From NCBI GenBank assembly GCA_030151165.1, contig JASLEM010000232.1, positions 1-7,814 of the forward strand: 7,814 nucleotides of DNA, in the 5' to 3' direction. The stretch is from Burkholderiaceae bacterium. GTDB lineage: Bacteria > Pseudomonadota > Gammaproteobacteria > Burkholderiales > Burkholderiaceae. Under the pieces are notes generated by a model. It worked only from the letters and a program-made list of their open reading frames with translations. It ran no database searches and had not been told where the DNA came from. A program made the translations under genes and the position numbers. Each line of letters begins with the position of its first letter. Position 1 is the stretch's first letter. Below are positions 1 through 5,359 of the stretch, one piece after another.

Positions 1-45
1 GGCAACGGGCTCGTCTTCGCGAAGCCCGCCACGCACCATGGCGGC

Positions 46-684
46 ATGCGAAACATCTTCTTCCTCACCGTGGCCGCCGCCCTCGGCGCGGCCTGCCACG
101 TCGCCCTCGCCCAGCCCGCCGCGAACGTCGCCAACCCCGCCGCCGTCGCCGCGGCCACGGCGGCGATCGACGCGCCGGCCTACGTCGACGACAAGCTCAA
201 GCTGCCCGCGAACTACCGCGAGTGGATCTATCTCACGAGCGGCCTCGACATGAGCTACAGCGCGAACTCGAAGATGGGCCACCATATGTTCGACAACGTG
301 TTCGTGAATCCCGAGGCGTACCACGCGTACCTGAAGACCGGCACGTGGCCCGACGGCACGACCATCGTCATCGAGACCCGCGGCGGCCAGACGCGCGGCT
401 CGATCAACAAGGCGGGCCAGTACCAGGACGCCGACGTCATGGGCCACGAAGTGCACGTCAAGGACGAGGCGCGCTTTCCCGGCAAGTGGGCGTTCTTCGC
501 GTTCGACGGCGACGACGCCACGCCGGCCGCGATGATCCCGCGCGACGTCGACTGCTATTCGTGCCACGAGAAGCACGCCGCCGTCGACACCACCTTCGTG
601 CAGTTCTATCCGACGCTGATGCCCGCGGCGAAGGCGAAGGGGACGCTGTCGGCGTCGTACCTCGCGGAGACGCTCGCGAAGTGA
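46..684 (+). CDS. Exported cytochrome P460-family c-type haemoprotein
   Basis: The 212-residue product starts with a Sec-type signal peptide: MRN, a hydrophobic stretch at residues 4-22, and probable cleavage after ALA at 22. A mature periplasmic protein follows. The P460 domain spans about residues 50-195: NYREW (56-60), the FDNVFVNPEAY region (82-92), TGTWPDGT (98-105), VKD and FPGKWAFFAF (138-153), then the c-type haem site CYSCH (C170, C173, H174) followed by FVQFYPTL (184-191). Family members bind haem c; some oxidise hydroxylamine or bind NO, but most are uncharacterised. The position where, as I recall it, the Nitrosomonas enzyme carries its haem-crosslinking lysine is I109 here, so a cytochrome c'-beta-like gas-binding or electron-transfer role is as likely as catalysis. 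There is no canonical lipobox at C17 because position -3 is Gly. No clear ribosome binding site precedes the ATG. The frame is open back to base 1, but the signal peptide supports this start. The family call is firm; the function is unknown. Confidence 0.88.
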   Translation: MRNIFFLTVAAALGAACHVALAQPAANVANPAAVAAATAAIDAPAYVDDKLKLPANYREWIYLTSGLDMSYSANSKMGHHMFDNVFVNPEAYHAYLKTGTWPDGTTIVIETRGGQTRGSINKAGQYQDADVMGHEVHVKDEARFPGKWAFFAFDGDDATPAAMIPRDVDCYSCHEKHAAVDTTFVQFYPTLMPAAKAKGTLSASYLAETLAK

Positions 685-712
685 GCAGCGCGCCCGCCGC
701 CGGCCCGGACGC

Positions 713-1120
713 TCAGGTGCCCGCCGGCTGCAGCATCGTCGCGATCACCGCGTGCTGGTACGACGTGATCTCCCACGTGTTGCCGTCCGGGTCGTCGAAA
801 TAGAGCGACCACGCGAGCTGGTGATCCTCGGGCTCGACCGGGCGCTTCAGCCGCTCGATCAGGTGCTGCCGCCACGCGACGAACTCCTCCGGGCTCGCGA
901 CGAGCGCGGTGGTCGACTTGCCTGGCGAGCGCGCCGACTCGAACAGCGCGATGCGCACCGTGCCCGACGAGTTGTGCAGCATCAGCGGGCCGCCGTCGGC
1001 CCAGGACTCGAGCTCGGGCATGCGCCGGAAGCCCATCACGTCGGCGTACCACTGCTCCGCCTTGTTGCGGTCGGCGACGTGGATGTGGAGGTGGTCGATG
1101 CGGTCGAAAGTGGGGATCAT
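713..1120 (-). CDS. VOC (glyoxalase/bleomycin-resistance fold) family protein
   Basis: The 135-residue product is a single vicinal-oxygen-chelate domain. It opens with RIDHLHIHV (residues 7-15), the first beta strand with a candidate metal-ligand histidine. A KAEQWYADVMGF helix follows, then RIALFES and the closing YFDDPDGNTWEIT motif, which usually supplies the last metal-ligand acid. VOC proteins include glyoxalases, dioxygenases and drug-binding resistance proteins; the substrate here cannot be read from sequence. I chose the ATG at 1120 because the conserved fold begins directly after it. An in-frame TTG at 1162 would add 14 residues, including a poorly conserved-looking PCAVRRLSTPAAA stretch. 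Neither start has a good Shine-Dalgarno sequence. The gene lies 55 bp downstream of the DUF3140 gene on the same strand, so it may be the last gene of that operon, and it converges on the P460 gene with a 28-bp gap. Confidence 0.85.
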   Translation of the reverse strand: MIPTFDRIDHLHIHVADRNKAEQWYADVMGFRRMPELESWADGGPLMLHNSSGTVRIALFESARSPGKSTTALVASPEEFVAWRQHLIERLKRPVEPEDHQLAWSLYFDDPDGNTWEITSYQHAVIATMLQPAGT

Positions 1121-1175
1121 GGCGGCGGCGGGCGTGGAGAGGCGACGCACCGCGCACGGCAAGAACGGCGCCCGG

Positions 1176-1580
1176 TCAGTCCTTAGCGGGGTCGTGCCCC
1201 CAGTTCATCAGCGACCAGCGCCACGGCGTGTCGCGGATGTCGCCGGCCGGCCGCTGCGCCAGGTGCCGGTGCACGTAGCCGACGACCTTGCGCATGTGCG
1301 CGAGATCGGACGCGCTCAGCTCGTCGCGCCGCTTGTGCAGCAGCCCGACGATGCGCCGCCCGGAATGGTGGCCGACCGATTCGCCGTCGTCGCCGTGCGT
1401 GATGCCGACCGACTTCGACTCGGCCGTCGCGAGCCACTTCTCCAGCGCGGACGGCGACAGGTTGACCGCGTCGCGGAAGGCGCGCACCGTGGCGTCGTCC
1501 TCGTCCTGCGCGCCGGCCTCGCGCGCGGGCGCGTGGCGCGCGGGCGCGCCCGACGCCGGATGGGCGTGCGGGGCCGCCAT
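1176..1580 (-). CDS. DUF3140 domain-containing protein
   Basis: The 134-residue product has an Ala/Pro/His-rich, low-complexity N-terminal tail (about residues 1-25) followed by a DUF3140 domain. Recognisable family pieces are FRDAVNLSPSALEKWL (35-50), the ESKSVG and GESVGHHSGRRIV segments around 54-77, and HMRKVVGYVHRHLAQRP (about 95-111), ending in RDTPWRWSLMNWGHDP. These strongly conserved basic and aromatic stretches are characteristic, but no biochemical function is established that I know of. The protein is soluble, with no signal peptide or membrane segment. The ATG is one base after the stop codon of the DUF2945 gene, and an AAGG ribosome-binding sequence nine bases before the start lies inside that upstream gene. 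Co-transcription, and probably translational coupling, is therefore very likely. The GHHSGRRIV segment suggests a nucleic-acid or phosphate-binding surface, but this is only a guess from composition. Confidence 0.87.
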   Translation of the reverse strand: MAAPHAHPASGAPARHAPAREAGAQDEDDATVRAFRDAVNLSPSALEKWLATAESKSVGITHGDDGESVGHHSGRRIVGLLHKRRDELSASDLAHMRKVVGYVHRHLAQRPAGDIRDTPWRWSLMNWGHDPAKD

Positions 1581-1581
1581 C

Positions 1582-1791
1582 TCAGCGCACCTTCTTCAGC
1601 GCGGCACGCTCGTGCACCGCGGTCTTGCCGGACTTCGCGCTGCGTACCATCACCTCCGGATGGGAGGGCGACGCCTTCGCGACGTGCCCCTTCACGTGCG
1701 TCGTCGACGTGACGGTGCGCGCCACCTCGCCCGTCGTCGGGCCCTGCGACGTGTTCCATCGCACCTTGTCGCCTGCGGCCAGATTCGCCAT
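1582..1791 (-). CDS. HVA1/DUF2945 TUDOR-like small protein
   Basis: The 69-residue basic protein matches the hypervirulence-associated (HVA1) TUDOR-domain family, formerly DUF2945. It has the opening GDKVRWNTSQGPTTGEV (residues 7-23), a THVKGH-type middle segment, and the closing EVMVRSAKSGKTAVHERAALKKV pattern, in which an 'HERAALKKV' tail ends the domain. These proteins are small beta-barrels of unknown molecular role in bacteria. The start is well supported: GGGAG (bases 1802-1798 read on the minus strand) sits six bases before the ATG. The reading frame is open far upstream, but the long version has Arg/Ala-rich shadow translation and would run through the ATPase gene, so the short form is right. 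The stop is followed after one base by the DUF3140 start. Two short hairpins lie just upstream. Confidence 0.88.
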   Translation of the reverse strand: MANLAAGDKVRWNTSQGPTTGEVARTVTSTTHVKGHVAKASPSHPEVMVRSAKSGKTAVHERAALKKVR

Positions 1792-1797
1792 CGTCGT

Positions 1798-1802
1798 CTC
1801 CC
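1798..1802 (-). promoter_or_regulatory. Ribosome binding site of the DUF2945 gene
   Basis: On the minus strand this reads GGGAG, six bases before the ATG at 1791. It is the best Shine-Dalgarno match in the minus-strand group and decides the start against the very long upstream-open frame. Its first base is also the last base of the stem of the adjacent 1802-1818 hairpin. Confidence 0.6.
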
Positions 1803-1818
1803 GGGTTGCATGAACCCG
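1802..1818 (-). repeat. Inverted repeat/hairpin abutting the DUF2945 ribosome binding site
   Basis: CGGGTT (1802-1807) and AACCCG (1813-1818) are perfect reverse complements around the five-base loop GCATG. In the minus-strand transcript the hairpin ends at the start of the GGGAG ribosome-binding sequence, so it could modulate access to that site. A six-base stem can arise by chance in GC-rich DNA, so function is uncertain. Confidence 0.35.
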
Positions 1819-1821
1819 TTG

Positions 1822-1836
1822 ACCGGCAAGGCCGGT
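1822..1836 (-). terminator. Short GC hairpin after the ATPase gene, possible weak terminator
   Basis: ACCGGC (1822-1827), loop AAG, GCCGGT (1831-1836) form a perfect six-base stem 30 bases past the stop codon of the P-loop ATPase gene on the minus strand. There is no T-run on the exit side, so it is not a classical intrinsic terminator. It may cause pausing, or only partly separate the ATPase gene from the DUF2945-DUF3140 pair. Confidence 0.3.
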
Positions 1837-1865
1837 GCCCCGCCGAGCGAGGCGAGGCCGGACGT

Positions 1866-2447
1866 TCAGCGCGACAGCGGGGGCAGCGCGAGCGAGCGCG
1901 TGCGCGTCAGCAGCTTCGGCCGCGCGACGGGCTCCTCGGCGACGACGCCCGCGAAGGCCAGTTCCTCGAGCTCGCGCAGGTGCGCGATGCGCCGTTTCGG
2001 GCCGCGGTAGCCGTCGAACACCGCGCGATGGCCGGCGAGCGACATCGGCCCGCCGCGCCGGTAGTAGCCGGCCACCCAGTCGAGCAGCGGCTCGAGGTGC
2101 GCGTCCTGCTCCGCCTTCGAGCGGTACTTGTGCGGCTCCCAAGGGCGGGTGCGGCAGTTGGCGAGGCAGGCGTCGCGGCCGGGGTCGAGGAAGATCAGCA
2201 GCGGCGCGTTGGGCAGCGTGGCGCGGATCAGGTCGCCGTAGCAGCCCTCGATCACCCACTGGTCGGACTCGCGGCAGAACTGCGCGAGGTCGGCCCGCAC
2301 GATGTCGTCGTCGCGCTGGACGGCGATCTGCTCGGGCTCCCAGACGAGGGTGTCGAGATCGAGCATCGGCACGCGCCGCGCGCGCGCCAGCGACTTCGCC
2401 AGCGTCGACTTGCCCGAACCCGCATTGCCAAGGATCACGATACGCAT
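1866..2447 (-). CDS. Small P-loop NTPase (adenylate kinase-like AAA family ATPase)
   Basis: The 193-residue product begins MRIVILGNAGSGKST, a textbook Walker A motif (G7 to T15). The motif is preceded by the first beta strand and followed by the LDLDTLVWEP region (about 29-38) typical of the adenylate/shikimate kinase-like branch often labelled 'AAA family ATPase'. Further features are WVIEGCYGD (64-72), a Walker B-like strand LLIFLDPGRDACLANCRTR (83-101), and a basic lid-like region with RPWEPHKYRSK (101-111). The family is thought to phosphorylate or modulate a small molecule or nucleotide; the substrate is unknown. I chose the ATG at 2447 because Walker A sits at the family-typical distance from it. 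In-frame starts at 2483 and 2549 would add unconserved residues, and the latter would run into the Pho-box region. No strong ribosome binding site precedes any start. The gene is transcribed away from pitA and heads the minus-strand group, 74 bp before the DUF2945 gene. Confidence 0.82.
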   Translation of the reverse strand: MRIVILGNAGSGKSTLAKSLARARRVPMLDLDTLVWEPEQIAVQRDDDIVRADLAQFCRESDQWVIEGCYGDLIRATLPNAPLLIFLDPGRDACLANCRTRPWEPHKYRSKAEQDAHLEPLLDWVAGYYRRGGPMSLAGHRAVFDGYRGPKRRIAHLRELEELAFAGVVAEEPVARPKLLTRTRSLALPPLSR

Positions 2448-2531
2448 GAACGTATTGTCGCTCGACCGCGGGACCGCTTCCATCCCGATCGACCCGGAGG
2501 CCGCCCCGGCGCCGCGCGGCGTGGCGGGCGG

Positions 2532-2571
2532 CCGACATCGATCCCTCACTCCGCTGTCACCCGCCTGTCAC
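2532..2571 (+). promoter_or_regulatory. Tandem Pho box (predicted PhoB-binding site) upstream of pitA-ppk2
   Basis: Four heptamers lie in exact 11-bp register. CCGACAT (2532-2538) and CCCTCAC (2543-2549) each match 5 of 7 positions of the PhoB half-site CTGTCAT/C. CTGTCAC (2554-2560) and CTGTCAC (2565-2571) match fully. The core CTGTCAC-CCGC-CTGTCAC has the 7+4+7 architecture of the established enterobacterial Pho box. It lies 51 bp before the pitA start, in the region shared with the divergent ATPase gene. Function is inferred: a phosphate transporter with ppk2 downstream is a natural PhoB target. Confidence 0.75.
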
Positions 2572-2581
2572 ATGCGAGCCC

Positions 2582-2587
2582 GACCAT
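2582..2587 (+). promoter_or_regulatory. Candidate -10 element of the pitA promoter
   Basis: GACCAT begins ten bases after the last Pho-box base, the spacing seen between Pho box and -10 at E. coli phoA, as I recall it. It matches TATAAT at three of six positions, including the key A2 and T6. There is no separate -35, as is usual when PhoB replaces it. The match is weak taken alone and rests mainly on position. Confidence 0.3.
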
Positions 2588-2611
2588 GGAACGCTGTCAA
2601 TTGAGATGGAT

Positions 2612-2616
2612 GAGGG
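2612..2616 (+). promoter_or_regulatory. Ribosome binding site of pitA
   Basis: GAGGG lies five bases before the ATG at 2622 and supports that start. An in-frame ATG at 2610 (four residues longer) overlaps this sequence and has no comparable ribosome-binding motif of its own. Confidence 0.5.
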
Positions 2617-2621
2617 TCGAC

Positions 2622-4247
2622 ATGAACACCAACGTGAGTTCCGCGGCGATGCCGGGTGCCATCGGGCCGGGGGCCGTGCCTGCGAGAAAGTTCGACCAGA
2701 AGGCCGGCAAGGGGACGTGGGCGGTGTTCGCGCTGCTGCTGCTGGGCGGCCTGGGCTACGTCGCGTACAGCATCGCGACCGACTACGGCGCCAGCGGCGA
2801 GAACGTGACCACGGTCTGGCCGTTCGTGCTGCTGGGCCTGGCGCTGCTGATCGCGCTCGGCTTCGAGTTCGTCAACGGCTTCCACGACACCGCCAACGCG
2901 GTCGCGACCGTGATCTACACGAACTCGCTGCCGCCGCAGTTCGCGGTCGTGTGGTCGGGGCTGTTCAACTTCCTCGGCGTGCTGGTCTCGAGCGGCGCGG
3001 TCGCCTTCGGCATCATCTCGCTGCTGCCGGTGGAGCTGATCCTGCAGGTCGGCTCGGGCTCGGGCTTCGCGATGGTGTTCGCGCTGCTGCTCGCCGCGAT
3101 CACGTGGAACCTCGGCACGTGGTGGCTGGGCCTGCCGGCGTCGTCGTCGCACACGATGGTCGGCTCGATCATCGGCGTGGGCGTGGCCAACGCGCTGATG
3201 CACGGCCGCGACGGCACGAGCGGCGTGGACTGGGCGCAGGCGACCAAGATCGGCGAGGCGCTGCTGCTGTCGCCGCTGGTCGGCTTCGTCTGCTCGGCGC
3301 TGCTGCTGCTCGCGCTGCGCGCGTTCGTGAAGAACAAGGCGCTGTACGAGGCGCCCAAGGGCAGCGAGCCGCCGCCGTGGTGGATCCGCGGCATGCTGGT
3401 GCTGACGTGCACGGGCGTGTCGTTCTCGCACGGCTCGAACGACGGCCAGAAGGGCATGGGCCTGATCATGCTGATCCTCGTCGGGACGGTGCCGATCTCG
3501 TACGCGCTGAACCGTGCGATGCCCGTCGACCAGACCACGGCGTTCGCCGCGATGGCGCAGGCCACGCAGGGCTCGCTGCAGCGCGCCTACCCGGGCACCG
3601 CGCCGGCCGATCCGGCCAAGCCGCTGACGCTGTACATCCGCACCAAGCAGGTCACGCCCGACCTGATCCCGTCGCTCGCGTCGGTCGCGGGCAGCATCGG
3701 CGACCAGGTGCGCCAGCACGACACGCTGGCCAAGGTGCCCGCCGCCGCCGTGCCGAACGTCCGCAACGACATGTACCTCGTCTCCGAGACCATCCGCCTG
3801 CTGGACAAGGACACCCACGTCACCTTCGACGCCGACACCAAGGCCAACCTGAAGGCGTTCAAGACGCAGATCGACGCGGCGACCAAGTTCATCCCGCTGT
3901 GGGTCAAGGTCGCGGTCGCGATCGCGCTGGGCCTGGGCACGATGATCGGCTGGAAGCGCATCGTCGTGACGGTCGGCGAGAAGATCGGCAAGACGCACAT
4001 GACCTACGCGCAAGGCATGTCGGCCGAACTCGTCGCGATGTTCACGATCGGCGCGGCCGACAACTTCGGCCTGCCGGTGTCGACGACGCACGTGCTGTCG
4101 TCCGGCGTCGCGGGCACGATGGCCGCGAACGGCTCGGGCCTGCAGTGGTCGACGATCCGCAACCTCATCATGGCCTGGGTGCTGACGCTGCCGGCCGCGA
4201 TGCTGTTGTCCGGGAGCCTGTACTGGATCTTCGTGCACCTGTTCTGA
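2622..4247 (+). CDS. pitA: PitA-type low-affinity inorganic phosphate transporter
   Basis: This 541-residue inner-membrane protein closely follows E. coli PitA, a proton-coupled importer of metal-phosphate (PiT family, about 500 residues). After a polar N-terminus comes TM1 (about 33-51). The inverted-duplication signatures are EFVNGFHDTANAVATVIYT (82-100) and LPASSSHTMVGSIIG (171-185) in the first half, and FSHGSNDGQKGMGLI (268-282) and LPVSTTHVLSSGVAGTM (484-500) in the second. A large hydrophilic loop spans about 297-425, and GTMIGWKRI plus GEKIGK (439-457) is PitA-like. All signature residues look intact. A GAGGG ribosome binding site is five bases before the chosen ATG; the frame is open hundreds of bases upstream, but that part is shadow sequence. 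A tandem Pho box sits just upstream and ppk2 follows after 32 bp with no terminator between, which implies an operon for phosphate uptake and polyphosphate use. The loop is the least conserved part and may carry regulatory contacts. Confidence 0.96.
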   Translation: MNTNVSSAAMPGAIGPGAVPARKFDQKAGKGTWAVFALLLLGGLGYVAYSIATDYGASGENVTTVWPFVLLGLALLIALGFEFVNGFHDTANAVATVIYTNSLPPQFAVVWSGLFNFLGVLVSSGAVAFGIISLLPVELILQVGSGSGFAMVFALLLAAITWNLGTWWLGLPASSSHTMVGSIIGVGVANALMHGRDGTSGVDWAQATKIGEALLLSPLVGFVCSALLLLALRAFVKNKALYEAPKGSEPPPWWIRGMLVLTCTGVSFSHGSNDGQKGMGLIMLILVGTVPISYALNRAMPVDQTTAFAAMAQATQGSLQRAYPGTAPADPAKPLTLYIRTKQVTPDLIPSLASVAGSIGDQVRQHDTLAKVPAAAVPNVRNDMYLVSETIRLLDKDTHVTFDADTKANLKAFKTQIDAATKFIPLWVKVAVAIALGLGTMIGWKRIVVTVGEKIGKTHMTYAQGMSAELVAMFTIGAADNFGLPVSTTHVLSSGVAGTMAANGSGLQWSTIRNLIMAWVLTLPAAMLLSGSLYWIFVHLF

Positions 4248-4279
4248 CCCGACCGCCCTCCGATCGAAAGCAAGACACC

Positions 4280-5188
4280 ATGAACGCACTCTTCGACCAG
4301 GACGCGATGCGCCGCCGCATCGAGCGCGAGCTCATCGACGGCTACGACGAGGAGATCGAGATGGAGATGGAAGACCGTCTCGTCGCCGATCCGCTCGACG
4401 CCAGCAACGAGGACGCCGCGCAGCGCGTCAAGTACTTCCGCGAGCTGTTCCGGCTGCAGGGCGAGCTCGTCAAGCTGCAGGACTGGGTCGCGAGCACGCG
4501 GCAGAAGGTCGTGATCCTGTTCGAGGGCCGCGACGCCGCCGGCAAGGGCGGCGTCATCAAGCGCATCACGCAGCGGCTCAACCCGCGCGTCTGCCGCACC
4601 GTCGCCCTGCCCGCGCCGAACGACCGCGAGCGCACGCAGTGGTACTTCCAGCGCTACGCGGCGCACCTGCCGGCCGCGGGCGAGATCGTGCTGTTCGACC
4701 GCAGCTGGTACAACCGCGCCGGCGTGGAGCGCGTGATGGGCTTCTGCACCGACGAGGAATACGAAGAGTTCTTCCGCTCGGTGCCGTCGTTCGAGCACAT
4801 GATCCAGCGCTCGGGCATCAAGCTGATCAAGTACTGGTTCTCGATCACCGACGACGAGCAGCACCTGCGCTTCCTGGGCCGCATCCACGACCCGCTCAAG
4901 CAGTGGAAGCTGAGCCCGATGGACCTCGAGTCGCGCCGCCTGTGGGAGGAGTACACGAAGGCCAAGGAGGTGATGCTCCAGCGCACGCACAGCGCCGAGT
5001 CGCCGTGGTGGGTCGTGCAGGCGGTCGACAAGAAGGCCGCGCGCCTGAACGCGATCCACCACTTGCTGAGCCAGTTCGAGTACACCGAGATCGAGCATCC
5101 GGAAGTGCACCTGCCGGAACGCGTTCGCCATGAGCACTACTCGCGCCAGGCCGTGCCCGCAGAAATGATGGTTCCCGAGATTTATTGA
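4280..5188 (+). CDS. ppk2: Polyphosphate kinase 2, class I single-domain type
   Basis: The 302-residue cytosolic enzyme transfers phosphate between polyphosphate and nucleoside di/triphosphates; class I members mostly make ATP or GTP from ADP or GDP. An acidic N-terminal segment (about 14-40, with DEEIEMEMED) leads into the P-loop kinase core: VVILFEGRDAAGKGGVIKR (77-95, Walker A with K89), Walker B region VLFDRSWYNRAGVERVMGF (137-155, with D140 and R141), the IKYWFSITDDEQ strand-helix (183-194), DPLKQWKLSPMD (204-215), and lid region RRLWEEYTKAKEVML (219-233). Length and motifs fit class I, single-domain PPK2, and the key P-loop and lid residues are present. The gene lies 32 bp after pitA with no terminator between, so it probably shares the Pho-box promoter. 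Only a weak GAAAG precedes the ATG, at longer than optimal spacing. The exact nucleotide preference cannot be deduced. Confidence 0.96.
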   Translation: MNALFDQDAMRRRIERELIDGYDEEIEMEMEDRLVADPLDASNEDAAQRVKYFRELFRLQGELVKLQDWVASTRQKVVILFEGRDAAGKGGVIKRITQRLNPRVCRTVALPAPNDRERTQWYFQRYAAHLPAAGEIVLFDRSWYNRAGVERVMGFCTDEEYEEFFRSVPSFEHMIQRSGIKLIKYWFSITDDEQHLRFLGRIHDPLKQWKLSPMDLESRRLWEEYTKAKEVMLQRTHSAESPWWVVQAVDKKAARLNAIHHLLSQFEYTEIEHPEVHLPERVRHEHYSRQAVPAEMMVPEIY

Positions 5189-5228
5189 CCCCCACGCTCG
5201 CTCGCGCTCGCTGCCCCCCCGAGGGGGC
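5186..5228. repeat. GC-rich intergenic repeat-like element with hairpin after ppk2
   Basis: Directly at the ppk2 stop codon a C5 run (5189-5193) is followed by iterated CGCTCG units (about 5195-5211) and then a perfect stem GCCCCC (5213-5218), loop CCGA, GGGGGC (5223-5228). The stem can act as a transcription-stopping or mRNA 3'-end-stabilising hairpin, although no T-run follows. The arrangement of C5, CGCTCG repeats and C/G hairpin resembles a dispersed intergenic element I remember from Comamonadaceae genomes; that link is from memory and unverified. Only one copy is seen in this window. The remaining sequence to 5359 shows nothing else I can support. Confidence 0.5.
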
Positions 5229-5359
5229 GCTCCGCGACGGGCCTGGCGAAACCAGCTCCCGCGCTCCCTGGAATCTCGCGGACACGGATCTGCGGCAGCG
5301 CCGGCGAGGCCGGGAAAATCGGACACAGGCATAGACTACTGCGGATTTCTCCGCCGACC

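Noticed and set aside
7..27. GGGCT/AGCCC hairpin and CTTCGCGAAG palindrome before the P460 gene
   Set aside because: The stems are short and overlap each other. Without upstream sequence it cannot be told whether this is a terminator of a preceding gene or chance.
685..712. Terminator between the convergent P460 and VOC genes
   Set aside because: Only GCCGGC-type self-palindromic fragments are present, with no stem plus T-run.
1792..2538. N-terminal extension of the DUF2945 protein to 318 residues
   Set aside because: The added part is antiphase shadow of the ATPase gene. The family is about 70 residues long, and a good ribosome binding site precedes the short start.
2594..2600. Third CTGTCA heptamer (CTGTCAA) near the pitA start
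   Set aside because: It is 29 bp from the previous heptamer, out of the 11-bp register, and would lie at or after the likely transcription start, so I did not count it in the Pho box.
1806..2621. Long in-frame N-terminal extension of PitA
   Set aside because: The translated part is Arg/Ala-rich shadow of the minus-strand ATPase gene, it would run through the Pho box, and the PitA family starts near 2622, where a ribosome binding site is present.
2568..4289. 573-codon minus-strand open frame opposite pitA
   Set aside because: The translation is almost entirely Arg, Asp, His, Gln and Ala repeats without domain features; pitA on the other strand is unambiguous.
4004..5332. 442-codon minus-strand open frame opposite ppk2
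   Set aside because: Leu/Val/Ala/Arg-biased shadow with no motifs; ppk2 on the plus strand explains the codon bias.
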